This document shows positions 24,742 through 34,666 of a stretch of 62,037 nucleotides of DNA, piece after piece. The position numbers were made by a program, and so were the translations under genes. Where the stretch lies: contig JAJDEH010000122.1 in the NCBI GenBank assembly GCA_029259935.1, positions 1 to 62,037 on the forward strand, in the 5' to 3' direction. The DNA comes from Planctomycetota bacterium (lineage in GTDB: Bacteria > Planctomycetota > Planctomycetia > Pirellulales > Pirellulaceae). Below the pieces are notes generated by a model, which saw only the letters and a list, made by a program, of their open reading frames with translations, did not search any database and was not told the DNA's origin. The first letter of the stretch is position 1. Every line of letters begins with the position of its first letter.

Positions 24742-27661
24742 CATCTATCCGGCGGAAGGCCAGCCCGATTTACTCGGCTCGGCCGTCAGCGCCGATGCCG
24801 CTGATTTGGGACTCGCCCCGGATCTTTCGATTTCGTCCGCCCGCGGCTATCTGTTGGAAGGCAAGCTGACACAAGCCGAGGTCGAACGACTGGCCTCGTC
24901 ACTGTTTTCCGACGCCGTTGTCGAGCGGACCGTCGTCGCCCCCGTGGGAGACGATCGTTTGGGGCAAGCGCCAACCGCCGGCCGCCAGTTAGTGCATGTA
25001 TTGCCCAAGGCCGGAGTTACCGATGCGGTGGCCGAAAGCGCCATGCAAGCCCTTGCCGACTACGATCTGTCGGTCGACGCCGTTTGCACGTTGAACAAGT
25101 ATTGGGTCGAGGAGTTGCCCGCCGATCAACTGGACGCCCTCTGCAAGAAAATCTTGTCGAACGACTCGGTGGAACGCGTGGTCGTCGGTCCACTCGACAT
25201 GGACCGCATTCAACTCGGCGAACCTTACAAATTCCAATTGCGGAACGTCGCGATCCGCAAAGCCGACGATCGGCAGCTCGAGTCGATTAGCAAGGACTGG
25301 CAACTCAGTCTAACGCTGGTTGAAATGCAAACGATCGCCGAGTACTTCCGCCAGGAAGGCCGTGATCCTTCGGACGTGGAATTAGAGACGATCGCGCAAA
25401 CCTGGAGCGAACACTGTAGTCACAAAACACTCGCGGGTCGTGTTTCTTATCGCGACGAAAACGGGCTGCGGCAATTCGAGAACATGCTCAAGGAGACCAT
25501 CTTCGCGGCCACGGTCGAAATTCGCCGCGCGCTGGGCGACGACGATTGGTGTGTGAGTGTGTTTAAGGACAACGCCGGGATTGTCCGCTTCGACGACGAA
25601 ACAAACGTCGCCTTCAAGGTCGAAACACACAATCGGCCTTCCGCCCTGGAACCCTACGGCGGCGCGAACACCGGCATTGGCGGCGTGATCCGTGACACGT
25701 TGGGAACCGGTCTGGGAGCCAAGCCGATTTGCAATACCGACGTTTTCTGTTTCGCTCCGCCCGACACGCCGGCCGACGAACTGCCCCAAGGTGTCTTGCA
25801 TCCACGACGTTTGATGAAGGGAGTCGTGTCGGGAGTGCGCGATTATGGAAATCGGATGGGCATTCCGACCGTGAATGGCGCGATTTATTTCGATCGGCGT
25901 TATGTGGGTAATCCGCTGGTCTATTGCGGCAACGTCGGCATCTTGCCCAAGGAAAAATCATTCAAACAACCCCAGCCCAATGATCTAATCGTCGCCATCG
26001 GCGGTCGCACCGGCCGGGACGGAATCCACGGGGCGACATTCAGTTCGGCGGAACTGACCAGTCAAAGCGAGTCCTTGTCCGGCGGCGCGGTACAAATCGG
26101 TAACGCAATCACCGAGAAAATGGTGCTCGATGTGCTGCTGGTGGCTCGCGATCGAGAACTGTTCAATGCGGTGACGGACTGTGGGGCGGGCGGATTCTCC
26201 AGTGCCGTCGGCGAAATGGGCGAAGAGATCGGCGCGGACGTGTGGCTCGACCGGGCTCCCCTGAAATACGAAGGGCTCTCCTACACCGAAATTTGGATTT
26301 CGGAAGCTCAAGAACGAATGGTCTGTGCGGTGCCGGAAGAAAAGTGGGACCAGTTTCACCAGCTCTGCGCGTCGGAAGGCGTTGAAGCGACGGTCCTTGG
26401 CCGATTCACTCCGACCGGTCGGCTCCAGCTCAAGTACAAAGACGAATTGGTGGCCGACCTAAGCATGGAGTTTTTGCACGAAGGCCGCCCGCCGGTCATT
26501 CGCGATGCCGTGTTTCAACCACCGAAAGCCGAGGCCTTCAGTTTTCCCAATCCCGATGGCACTGAGTACACGGATTCGCTGTTGAAGATCCTGGGGTCGC
26601 TGAACGTGGCCAGCAAAGAGTGGGTTATTCGCCAGTACGATCACGAGGTGCAAGGCGGCAGCGTGATAAAGCCGCTGGTGGGAATCGAAAATGACGGGCC
26701 AAGTGACGCCGCCGTGGTTCGGCCGAATCTTAAGTCGAATCGCGGCTTGGCAATTAGCTGCGGTATGAATCCGTGCTACGGCGATCTCGATGCTTATCAC
26801 ATGGCGGCCAGCGCGATTGATGAAGCCGTTCGCAATTGCGTTGCGGTCGGCGCCGACCCCAGCCGCATCGCTATTCTGGACAACTTCTGTTGGGGTTACA
26901 CTGACCGGCCGGAAACTCTCGGAACGCTGGTTCGCGCGGCGCTCGCCTGCCAGGAAGTGGCAACGGTGCTGCAAACGCCGTTCATCAGCGGCAAGGACAG
27001 CTTGAATAACGAATTCAGCTATCAGGACGCCGGCGGCAATCGGCAAACGATTTCGATTCCTCCATCGCTGCTGATCAGCGCGCTAGGCCAAGTCGAAGAC
27101 GTTCGCCAATGTGTAACCATGGATCTGAAACAGCCCGGCAACCTGCTGTATCTGGTCGGCTTGACGAAAGAAGAACTAGGCGGTTCTCATTTCGCTTTGG
27201 TCGAGGAATTAACCGGCGGCGAAGTGCCTCGTGTTGATCCAATAAAGGCCAAAGCGACGTTTGCCGCGTTACATCAAGCGATGCGGGACGGCTTGGTGCG
27301 CTCGTGCCACGATCTGAGCGAAGGCGGACTGGCCGTGGCGGTTGCCGAAATGGCTTTCGCCGGCGGCTGGGGAGCGAAAATCGAACTGGCCCAGGCCCTC
27401 CATGAACTGAAACGCACGGATCCGCCGATCGATGTCGTGCTATTGTTCTCTGAATCGAATACCCGTTTTCTCTGTGAAGTCGCACCCGAAGCAGCGAGCC
27501 ACTTTGAAAACTGCCTGGCCAACGTGCCGCTCGCCAAAGTCGGGCAAGTCGTCGACGAACCACGGCTGACAATCACGGCAGCCTCGGGCAACGGTCCTGT
27601 CCTTCAATCCGACCTAGCAACGATGAAATCCGCTTGGCAATCGCCTTTACGTTGGAACTAG
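24722..27661 (+). CDS. purL: Phosphoribosylformylglycinamidine synthase, PurS-like region fused to PurL
   Basis: Converts FGAR, glutamine and ATP to FGAM in purine synthesis, using ammonia from PurQ. The GTG start lies inside tyrA. The 979-residue product is longer than bacterial small PurL (about 740) and shorter than the single-chain enzyme (about 1300). The extra N-terminal 200 residues look like two PurS-like units (residues about 1-75 and 88-165, the second starting [20 protein letters not shown]). The synthase core starts near 220 with WSEHCSHKT and continues with GVGGVIRD-like and [15 protein letters not shown] motifs, then a second AIR-synthase-type half ([17 protein letters not shown]). 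purQ follows after three bases. Confidence 0.92.
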   Translation: MTLWEIDIYPAEGQPDLLGSAVSADAADLGLAPDLSISSARGYLLEGKLTQAEVERLASSLFSDAVVERTVVAPVGDDRLGQAPTAGRQLVHVLPKAGVTDAVAESAMQALADYDLSVDAVCTLNKYWVEELPADQLDALCKKILSNDSVERVVVGPLDMDRIQLGEPYKFQLRNVAIRKADDRQLESISKDWQLSLTLVEMQTIAEYFRQEGRDPSDVELETIAQTWSEHCSHKTLAGRVSYRDENGLRQFENMLKETIFAATVEIRRALGDDDWCVSVFKDNAGIVRFDDETNVAFKVETHNRPSALEPYGGANTGIGGVIRDTLGTGLGAKPICNTDVFCFAPPDTPADELPQGVLHPRRLMKGVVSGVRDYGNRMGIPTVNGAIYFDRRYVGNPLVYCGNVGILPKEKSFKQPQPNDLIVAIGGRTGRDGIHGATFSSAELTSQSESLSGGAVQIGNAITEKMVLDVLLVARDRELFNAVTDCGAGGFSSAVGEMGEEIGADVWLDRAPLKYEGLSYTEIWISEAQERMVCAVPEEKWDQFHQLCASEGVEATVLGRFTPTGRLQLKYKDELVADLSMEFLHEGRPPVIRDAVFQPPKAEAFSFPNPDGTEYTDSLLKILGSLNVASKEWVIRQYDHEVQGGSVIKPLVGIENDGPSDAAVVRPNLKSNRGLAISCGMNPCYGDLDAYHMAASAIDEAVRNCVAVGADPSRIAILDNFCWGYTDRPETLGTLVRAALACQEVATVLQTPFISGKDSLNNEFSYQDAGGNRQTISIPPSLLISALGQVEDVRQCVTMDLKQPGNLLYLVGLTKEELGGSHFALVEELTGGEVPRVDPIKAKATFAALHQAMRDGLVRSCHDLSEGGLAVAVAEMAFAGGWGAKIELAQALHELKRTDPPIDVVLLFSESNTRFLCEVAPEAASHFENCLANVPLAKVGQVVDEPRLTITAASGNGPVLQSDLATMKSAWQSPLRWN

Positions 27662-27664
27662 CTC

Positions 27665-28438
27665 ATGGCCTCACCGCGCGTCCTGATTCTGCGAGCCCCC
27701 GGCACCAACTGCGACGAAGAGACCGCGTTCGCTTTCGAGCAAGCGGGTGGCGTGGCCGAATCGATGCATATCAATCGTCTGCTGGAAAACCCTCGTCTGC
27801 CAGCGGAATTTCAGATCCTTTGCATTCCCGGCGGATTTAGCTATGGCGACGATATCGCGGCGGGCCGGATTCTGGGCAATCAGATGCGGCATCACCTTCA
27901 TGCCATGCTTGCCGATTTCAAAGCCGCCGGCAAACTGATTCTGGGCATCTGCAACGGTTTCCAAGTGCTGATCAAGTCGGGCGTCTTGTTGGCCGACGAT
28001 CCCGCCGCGCCACAAGCCACGCTCACGTGTAACGACTCGGGAAAATTCGAGGACCGCTGGGTCTATTTGAAATCCGAGGGCAGCCAGTGCGCGTTCTTGC
28101 GCGATGTCGAGCAGCTCTATCTTCCGGTGGCGCACGCCGAAGGAAAGTTCGCCACCCGCGACCAGCAGACCTTGGACGCACTAGGTACCGCGGGCCAGTT
28201 AGTGCTTCGATACACCTCCAAGAACGGAGGCCGAAACGGCCACGTGTCCTATCCAGAAAACCCCAATGGTTCGCTGGGGAACGTGGCGGGCATCAGCGAT
28301 CCCAGCGGCCGAGTGTTCGGGCTGATGCCGCACCCGGAACGCCATCTCGACCGCACCAATCACCCGCGCTGGACCCGTGGCGAGGAAGGCGGCAGCGGCC
28401 GCTGCATTTTTGAAAACGCCGTCCAGTTCTTCGCCTAA
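27665..28438 (+). CDS. purQ: Phosphoribosylformylglycinamidine synthase, glutaminase subunit
   Basis: A class I glutamine amidotransferase, 257 residues, that supplies ammonia to PurL. Visible are the N-terminal VLILRAPGTNCDEETAFAFE, the oxyanion region IPGGFSYGDDIAAG, the nucleophile elbow GICNGFQVLI with its cysteine, and the C-terminal LMPHPERH holding catalytic His and Glu. The gene begins three bases after the purL stop, so the pair is co-translated. The length is slightly greater than classical PurQ (about 225). Confidence 0.94.
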   Translation: MASPRVLILRAPGTNCDEETAFAFEQAGGVAESMHINRLLENPRLPAEFQILCIPGGFSYGDDIAAGRILGNQMRHHLHAMLADFKAAGKLILGICNGFQVLIKSGVLLADDPAAPQATLTCNDSGKFEDRWVYLKSEGSQCAFLRDVEQLYLPVAHAEGKFATRDQQTLDALGTAGQLVLRYTSKNGGRNGHVSYPENPNGSLGNVAGISDPSGRVFGLMPHPERHLDRTNHPRWTRGEEGGSGRCIFENAVQFFA

Positions 28439-28647
28439 GCGGGGGTGACGCGATTTTTCCTGGCCAACGTGATGCCGGCCGGATTTCTCCCAAAGTCCAC
28501 AAATCCCCGAGGAACAGGCGCGGTCCACGCTCGTTCACTGCTTGAGCTTCGGCATTCGCCAAGTCCCGCATTTTTGCTACCATCCGCACCCGGAAAAAAA
28601 ACTATCTTTGTGATGGGGACGTAGAACCTGTCAGGGAAAGAAAAGCC

Positions 28648-30516
28648 ATGTGCGGAATCGTGGGATATGTTGGGCCCCGTCGGGCGACCGACTTCTTGGT
28701 GGACGGATTGCGCCGGCTGGAATACCGCGGATACGACAGCGCGGGCGTCGCCACGATCGAAAGCGATGAACTGGCCGTCGCCAAAACCGTCGGCCGCATC
28801 GATCAATTGGCCGCCCTGGTCGAAAAGAACCCCACCGCCGCCAATATCGGCATCGGGCATACTCGCTGGGCGACCCATGGGTGCCCTAGCGAAGTTAACG
28901 CTCATCCGCACCTGGGCGGCGATGGCGTTCTCGCTCTAGCTCACAACGGTGTTATCGAAAACTACACGCAGTTGAAAGATCGCCTGATTGAGCAGGGATA
29001 TGAGTTTTGTACCGCCACTGACAGTGAAGTGATCGCCCATCTGATCGCGAGTTGCATCGAACGTGCCTGTGGCGAAACTCACTCCACCAACGGCGATACG
29101 ATTTCGCTGTACATCGACGCCGTTAAGGCAGCCTTGGCGCAGCTTCGCGGGACCTATGGACTGGTCGTGCTGTTTCGAGATCTTCCGGACTTGCTGCTCG
29201 TGGCGCGTCTTGGTAGCCCGCTGGTTGTCGGGATCGGAGATGGCGAGCACTTTATTGCGAGTGACGCATCCCCGTTGGTCGGCCGCGCCGACCGCATTGT
29301 CTATCTGGCCGATCACCAACTGGCAATCGTGAAGGCGAATACACTGGAAGTGTCTCATCGCGATCAGGGGCAAGTACAGCACAACATCGAGACGTTGGAT
29401 CTCGACGCGTGCGAAGTCGAACTGGGCGGCTACGACCATTTCATGCTCAAAGAAATTTGCGAGCAACCGGAATCACTGCGAAATACCATGCGCGGGCGGC
29501 TCAGCGACGACGATGCCACGGCGGTCTTTGGTGGTCTGAATCTGTCGGCGCAAGAACTGCGCAACGTCAATCGGATCGTACTGACGGCTTGCGGAACCAG
29601 TTGGCACTCGGCGATCGTGGGTGAGTATCTGATCGAGGAATTGGCTCGGATTCCGGTCGAAGTCGAATACGCCAGTGAACTGCGATATCGAAATCCGCCC
29701 GTCGATCAAGGCACGCTTCTATTCGCCATTACGCAAAGCGGCGAGACGGCCGATACGCTGGCGGCCTTGCGCGAGATGAAGCGGAAAGGGCATCCCACAC
29801 TAGCCATTTGCAACGTGGTTGGCAGCACGATTGCTCAAGAAGCGGACGGGGGAATCTACCTTCACGCCGGACCGGAAGTGGGGGTCGCTTCGACCAAGGC
29901 TTACACCTCGCAATGTCTGGCATTGGCGATGCTGGCCCTGTTTTTTGGGCGGATGCGACACTTGAGCTATGATGCCGGGCGCCGCATCATCGACTCACTA
30001 CGCAAGTTGCCCGACTACGTCGAAGCGGCACTGAAGACCAACGCCGAAACGATGCGAGTCGCCGAAAAATATAGAGACGCGTCGAACTTCTTGTATCTAG
30101 GCCGCCAGTTCAACTTTCCCACGGCGCTGGAAGGCGCGTTGAAGCTGAAGGAAATCAGTTACATTCACGCCGAAGGCTATCCGGCGGCCGAAATGAAACA
30201 CGGCCCGATTGCGTTGGTCGACGAACACACACCGACGGTCATTGTTGTGCCTCAAGGATTTGTCTACGACAAAGTGATGGCCAACATGGAAGAGATCAAG
30301 GCACGCGGTGGACCGGTAATCGCGATCGTCGGCCATGACGACACGCGTGCCGAACGGATTGCCGACGACGTCATCTATGTCCCTGCCGTCGACGAGTTCC
30401 TACAGCCAATCGTCACGGTCATTCCGTTGCAACTGCTGGCCTATCACATCGCCGTGCTTCGCGGCTGCGACGTGGACAAGCCACGGAATCTCGCCAAAAG
30501 TGTGACGGTTGAATAG
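28648..30516 (+). CDS. glmS: Glutamine-fructose-6-phosphate aminotransferase
   Basis: Makes glucosamine-6-phosphate, the entry step to UDP-GlcNAc. The 622-residue protein starts MCGIVGYVG, exposing the catalytic Cys after Met removal. The glutaminase domain contains LEYRGYDSAGVA and HTRWATHG. Two SIS domains follow (LTACGTSWHSAIVGEYLIEE; TQSGETADTLAALREMK; AEGYPAAEMKHGPIALVD), and the end is LAKSVTVE as in canonical GlmS. The presence of an own GlcNAc route matters because planctomycetes differ in cell-wall content. I see no recognisable glmS ribozyme in the 209-base leader, though I could not fold it. Confidence 0.96.
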   Translation: MCGIVGYVGPRRATDFLVDGLRRLEYRGYDSAGVATIESDELAVAKTVGRIDQLAALVEKNPTAANIGIGHTRWATHGCPSEVNAHPHLGGDGVLALAHNGVIENYTQLKDRLIEQGYEFCTATDSEVIAHLIASCIERACGETHSTNGDTISLYIDAVKAALAQLRGTYGLVVLFRDLPDLLLVARLGSPLVVGIGDGEHFIASDASPLVGRADRIVYLADHQLAIVKANTLEVSHRDQGQVQHNIETLDLDACEVELGGYDHFMLKEICEQPESLRNTMRGRLSDDDATAVFGGLNLSAQELRNVNRIVLTACGTSWHSAIVGEYLIEELARIPVEVEYASELRYRNPPVDQGTLLFAITQSGETADTLAALREMKRKGHPTLAICNVVGSTIAQEADGGIYLHAGPEVGVASTKAYTSQCLALAMLALFFGRMRHLSYDAGRRIIDSLRKLPDYVEAALKTNAETMRVAEKYRDASNFLYLGRQFNFPTALEGALKLKEISYIHAEGYPAAEMKHGPIALVDEHTPTVIVVPQGFVYDKVMANMEEIKARGGPVIAIVGHDDTRAERIADDVIYVPAVDEFLQPIVTVIPLQLLAYHIAVLRGCDVDKPRNLAKSVTVE

Positions 30517-30528
30517 CTTGCCGTAGTT

Positions 30529-30547
30529 GCGGGGTGAAAGACTCCGC
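30529..30547 (+). terminator. Hairpin between convergent glmS and zinc peptidase genes
   Basis: GCGGGGT (30529-30535) pairs with ACTCCGC (30541-30547), a 7-base stem with one G-T pair and a GAAAG loop. It lies 13 bases after the glmS stop and 15 before the stop of the convergent peptidase. No T-run follows. Confidence 0.4.
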
Positions 30548-30561
30548 CGCTTCAGGAACTC

Positions 30562-31275
30562 TTAACGGCGACCGCCCAGCAGTCCGGAGCGCATCAAGAA
30601 GTACAACAACGTCAACAGCGTTGAAACGGCGGCTGCCACATACGTCATGGCCGCGGCATTCAGTACTCGATTGACGCCGACCTGCTCGTCCGGATAGATA
30701 ATGCCGGCTTCCACGACCAAACGTTTGGCTCGAGCGCTGGCGTTGAACTCAACGGGCAACGTCACGAGTTGAAACAACAAAACGGCGGAGAATAGAATCG
30801 CTCCGCCCAGCACCACGGTTTGTCCGACCGCGGGCGAAGCCATCGCCATCAGGATCAGTCCCAAAAACATCACGCCGGTGCCCATCTTCGATCCAATACC
30901 AGCCACCGGCACTAACGCGGATCGTATCCACAGCGGCGCATAATGCTTGGCGTGTTGGATGGCGTGGCCGGCTTCGTGGGTTGCCACCCCAATCGCCGCC
31001 ACCGAATTGCTGCCATAAACCTGGTCGGAAAGAGCCAGCGTCTTGTTCGATGGGTTGTAGTGGTCGCTCAAGAATCCATTAGCTCGCACAATCTCCACAT
31101 CATGAATCCCCGCTTGGTCCAACAAGATCTGGGCGGCCTGGGCTCCCGAATAGCCATTTCTGGAGGCGACTTGGCTGTAACGATTGAACGCCGAACGGAC
31201 CATCAGACTGGCCAAACCGGAAATCACCAGACCGGGCAACAGAACCATCAAGATATAGGCAGGGCTAAAAAACAT
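30562..31275 (-). CDS. Membrane zinc metallopeptidase (Zn_peptidase_2 / YugP family)
   Basis: A 237-residue membrane protein. The ATG at 31275 is preferred because GAGGA lies just upstream. The frame can extend to 31308 without a site. The zinc motif HEAGHAIQH is clear (residues about 108-116), preceded by an N-terminal membrane helix (YILMVLLPGLVISGLASLMV) and followed by three hydrophobic segments. This matches the YugP-type peptidases (PF04298), whose substrates are largely unknown. HEAGH supplies two zinc ligands and the catalytic Glu, and the later EFNASARAKRLV helix probably supplies the third ligand region. Confidence 0.9.
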   Translation of the reverse strand: MFFSPAYILMVLLPGLVISGLASLMVRSAFNRYSQVASRNGYSGAQAAQILLDQAGIHDVEIVRANGFLSDHYNPSNKTLALSDQVYGSNSVAAIGVATHEAGHAIQHAKHYAPLWIRSALVPVAGIGSKMGTGVMFLGLILMAMASPAVGQTVVLGGAILFSAVLLFQLVTLPVEFNASARAKRLVVEAGIIYPDEQVGVNRVLNAAAMTYVAAAVSTLLTLLYFLMRSGLLGGRR

Positions 31276-31470
31276 TAATTCCTCGCGGTTTGCCAGGGTG
31301 TTTGTCAAATTGTCGCACTTGAGCGATGATTGTGAATAAGAAGCAATTCGTGTGCCATTCAGTCCAGCATCTAGTGGTCTGGGACAGCGCGATTTATTTT
31401 GAGATTCAACGCCAAGTTCGAACGCGACACCTTTGATGGCGCGATCTAATCTCTAACCACGGCTGACCTC

Positions 31471-33336
31471 ATGACGTATCGACTTTGTTTGACCGTTGGG
31501 ATGGCACTATGGGTCGGGTCTTCCGCACTCGGGCAGTCTTCCTTGCCGCCCAGCGTGAAGAACGACCAGAACCCGGACGACCACACGATATCTCCCCAAG
31601 CATCGCTGGATCGAATTTCCGTTCCGCGAGGCTTTGACGTTCAGCTATTCGCCGCCGAGCCCGACGTGGCGCAGCCGATCGCGTCCACGTTCGACGATCG
31701 GGGCCGGTTGTGGGTTGCCGAATGCTATTCTCATCCGGTTTGGAAGCCGCGCGGCAACGATCGCATCTTGATTTTCGAAGATACCGACCACGACGGAAAG
31801 TTCGATCGCCGCAAAGTTTTCTGGAACGAAGGCCGCTACCTCACCGGGCTCGTGTATGGCCACGGAGGTGTTTGGATTTGCAACACGCCCAGTTTGATGT
31901 TCATTCCTGATCGAGATCGCAACGACATTCCCGACGGGCCTCCGGTTGAATTGCTTGATGGATGGACTCGAAAGAGCCCGCACAATGTCTTGAACAATCT
32001 TACGTGGGGCCCCGACGGATGGCTGTACGGCTGCATCGGAAATTCGCAGTCGTCATTCATCGGTCCGCCAGGCACAAAGAAGGAGGACCGTACCGAGATT
32101 TCCCGTGGCATCTGGCGTTATCATCCCATTGATCGAAAGTTTGAGGTCGTGGCACTGGGTGCCGTGAATCCCTGGGGTTTGGATTTCAACGATTGGGGCG
32201 AAGGGTTCTTTACCAACTGTGTGATCGGACACCTGTGGCACTTGATCCCCGGTGCCTACTACGAGCGGCGTTCGGCGGAAATCGACAATCCCTTCGCCTA
32301 CTCCCGAATCAAGCCGATTGCCGACCACTTACATTGGGGCGGCGGCGCATGGCAATCGTCGCGCGGCGGCAAAGGGGCTCACAACGAAGCAGGCGGCGGA
32401 CACGCGCACACCGGAGCGATGATTTACTTGGGCGATAATTGGCCCCAAAAATATCGAAACACGTTCTTCACCGGTAACATTCACGGCAATCGAATTAACA
32501 ACGATATTCTGAAGCGGCACGGGTCGACCTACGTCGGCCATCACGGTGATGATTTTCTGATGGGCAACCATGATTGGTTTCGCTGTCTGTGGCAGAAGTA
32601 CGGTCCCGACGGCACGGTCTACATCGGCGACTGGCACGACTACGGAGAATGTCACGACAACGACGGCAGCCATCGTACCAGCGGAAGGATCTACAACATT
32701 GCCTACGGCAAACGGCGCGACCTCGATCGTTTTGACCTAACCAAGCTGACGAACGTCCAACTTGTGGATTTACAACAACACGTAAACGATTGGTACGTCC
32801 GCCACGCGCGGCGAATTCTCCACGAGCGAACTCGCGCGGGACAGAACTTAGCGGATGCTCGCCATCAGTTGCGAAAGATTTTCGAGGAAGACAAAAGAGT
32901 TCCGAAGAAACTGCGCGCGCTGTGGGCGCTCAATCTCGTCGACGGACTCTCGGGCGATTTCCTGACCGATCAGCTCGCGCATAAAAACGAGTACATTCGG
33001 GCGTGGGCTGTCCGGTTTTTGTTTGACCGGTCGCGGCCGAATTCGAAGGTCGCGGATCATCTGGTGGAGATGGCCAAGACCGAGGAATCACCTTTGGTTC
33101 GGCTTTATCTCGCCTCGGCGATGCAGCGGATGTCCGCCGAAACACGTTGGCGAATTGCCGCCGGACTCGTGGCCCGAGCCGAGGACAACGACGATCACGC
33201 ACTTCCGCACATGATTTGGTACGGGATCGAACCGTCGGTTGGCGAGGATATGCAGCGGGCCTTTCGGCTAATTTCGGTTTGTAAGCTACCTCTCATACGG
33301 CAGCACATTGCCCGCAAGCTGGCCGCCAACAACTGA
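31471..33336 (+). CDS. PVC-type (Piru_Ver N-terminal) propeller protein with HEAT-like tail, no cytochrome domain
   Basis: A 621-residue exported protein (signal peptide MTYRLCLTVGMALWVGSSALG). It begins with the planctomycete/Verrucomicrobia N-terminal domain of the so-called membrane-bound dehydrogenase family (TIGR02604 type): VPRGFDVQLFAAEPDVAQPI, WVAECYSHPVWKPRGNDRIL, HNVLNNLTWGPDGWLYGCIG. These are blades of a glucose/sorbosone-dehydrogenase-like propeller. A helical HEAT-like region covers about 430-615. Many family members continue into more HEAT repeats and a C-terminal CxxCH heme domain, but this one ends at residue 621 and has no CxxCH. The substrate is unknown. Confidence 0.85.
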   Translation: MTYRLCLTVGMALWVGSSALGQSSLPPSVKNDQNPDDHTISPQASLDRISVPRGFDVQLFAAEPDVAQPIASTFDDRGRLWVAECYSHPVWKPRGNDRILIFEDTDHDGKFDRRKVFWNEGRYLTGLVYGHGGVWICNTPSLMFIPDRDRNDIPDGPPVELLDGWTRKSPHNVLNNLTWGPDGWLYGCIGNSQSSFIGPPGTKKEDRTEISRGIWRYHPIDRKFEVVALGAVNPWGLDFNDWGEGFFTNCVIGHLWHLIPGAYYERRSAEIDNPFAYSRIKPIADHLHWGGGAWQSSRGGKGAHNEAGGGHAHTGAMIYLGDNWPQKYRNTFFTGNIHGNRINNDILKRHGSTYVGHHGDDFLMGNHDWFRCLWQKYGPDGTVYIGDWHDYGECHDNDGSHRTSGRIYNIAYGKRRDLDRFDLTKLTNVQLVDLQQHVNDWYVRHARRILHERTRAGQNLADARHQLRKIFEEDKRVPKKLRALWALNLVDGLSGDFLTDQLAHKNEYIRAWAVRFLFDRSRPNSKVADHLVEMAKTEESPLVRLYLASAMQRMSAETRWRIAAGLVARAEDNDDHALPHMIWYGIEPSVGEDMQRAFRLISVCKLPLIRQHIARKLAANN

Positions 33337-33476
33337 GGCCGGTCGCGTTCAAATCGGCGTCCCAGCCGAAATTTGGCCGGCCACTGTATCTAAGTTCACA
33401 GAATACGCCTGCCGCTTGGTACAAGATGAAGGCGTAGTCGAGTTTAGATTCCACCTTCCTTCTTGGACGATAGAGC

Positions 33477-34664
33477 ATGAGACGAGCAACCCCGCGCCCC
33501 GCATTCATTTTCTTCATGGGCTTGACCATCGCCGCAACCAGTTCCGCGGCTTTTGGCCAGAGCGGCACACGTGGCAGCCGCTTTCAAGGGTCCGGCACCC
33601 GCGTCACCAGCGGCCCTCGTATCGACCCCAACTTGGCCATGCGAGGCTACTGTGCCGTTTGTCTGCGGGAGATGAAGAAGTGGGTCAAGGGATCGCCGGA
33701 ACATCGCGCAACGTTGGGTGGAAAGCACTATCTGTTCGCCAGCAACGAACAGAAAGAAATGTTCGTGGCCAACCCGCTCAAGTACGCACCGGCCCTGAAC
33801 GGCGATTGCATCGTAACCTACGCCGCGACCGGGCAACGCGTGCCCGCGAATCCGAACTACGGATTCGACGACCATGGGCGGTACTTTTTCTTCGCCACGA
33901 ACGCTCGTAAGGAAGAATTCAAGGCCGATCACGAGTCCTTTGCCGACGTCGATCTGGCGTTGGGCGGCAAGTGCGCGGTATGCCTGGTCGAAATGAAAGA
34001 GGAAGTCGACGGCAAACCGGAGTTTAGCGCGATGCACGATGGGCTGCGCTATCAGTTTCCCAGCGACGAACAATTGGCAATGTTCAAAGCCAAGCCCGAC
34101 AAGTACGCGCTTCCTGGCACCCAGGCCAAGGCAAGCTTGGCGATGAGCGGTTACTGTCCGGTTTGCATCTTGGAAATGAGGAAGTGGGTCAAGGGAAGTC
34201 CGGATCATGGGGTCGTATTCGACGGCCAGCGCTACCTGTTTCCCAGCAACGAGCAAAAGGAAACCTTCTTAAACGATCCTTTGACGTACGCCCCGGTGTT
34301 GGCTGGTGACTGCGTGGTGTGCCTGAAGGAAATGGGCAAACGAGTACCCGGCTCGGTACGGCACGCGGCATTCAGCGAAAAACGTCTGTTCCTGTTTCCC
34401 TCGGAGGAACAAAAGAAGATGTTCCTGGATGATCCGGACGCCTACGCCGACGTGGATATCGCCCACTCAGGCAACTGCGCCGTGTGTCTGGTCGAAATGA
34501 AGGAGACCGTACCAGGAAAGACAGACTTCACACTGGTACGTAATGGGATTCGCTATCTATTCCCCGGCTCGGGACAGCGTCATCAGTTCCTATCCGATCC
34601 CGTGAAGTACAGCGTCGCGACGACGGCAAAGACCGACGGAGTCATTCCGTCGCCACCCAACTGA
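33477..34664 (+). CDS. Exported six-unit YHS/TRASH-like cysteine repeat protein
   Basis: A 395-residue protein with a signal peptide (AFIFFMGLTIAATSSAAFG). It holds six tandem YHS/TRASH-like units of about 50-58 residues. Each has the pattern GxCxVC(L/I)xEM ... G(x)RYLF ... EQKxMFxxDPxxYA. CxxC pairs are at C59/C62, C166/C169, C227/C230, C279/C282 and C334/C337. Unit 2 keeps only C111 (CIVTY). Units 1-3 recur as units 4-6 with an exact 168-residue period. YHS/TRASH domains bind metals, so a periplasmic heavy-metal (for example copper) sponge or sensor is plausible but not shown. It converges on the next gene with two bases between stops. Confidence 0.85.
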   Translation: MRRATPRPAFIFFMGLTIAATSSAAFGQSGTRGSRFQGSGTRVTSGPRIDPNLAMRGYCAVCLREMKKWVKGSPEHRATLGGKHYLFASNEQKEMFVANPLKYAPALNGDCIVTYAATGQRVPANPNYGFDDHGRYFFFATNARKEEFKADHESFADVDLALGGKCAVCLVEMKEEVDGKPEFSAMHDGLRYQFPSDEQLAMFKAKPDKYALPGTQAKASLAMSGYCPVCILEMRKWVKGSPDHGVVFDGQRYLFPSNEQKETFLNDPLTYAPVLAGDCVVCLKEMGKRVPGSVRHAAFSEKRLFLFPSEEQKKMFLDDPDAYADVDIAHSGNCAVCLVEMKETVPGKTDFTLVRNGIRYLFPGSGQRHQFLSDPVKYSVATTAKTDGVIPSPPN

Positions 34665-34666
34665 TG

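Noticed and set aside
28439..28647. glmS ribozyme in the glmS leader
   Set aside because: No recognisable ribozyme core; glmS ribozymes are mostly in Firmicutes, and the leader is unremarkable by eye.
33308..33910. Plus-strand frame overlapping the YHS protein start
   Set aside because: It shifts into a frame with Arg/His-rich nonsense over a well-supported gene with signal peptide and repeats.
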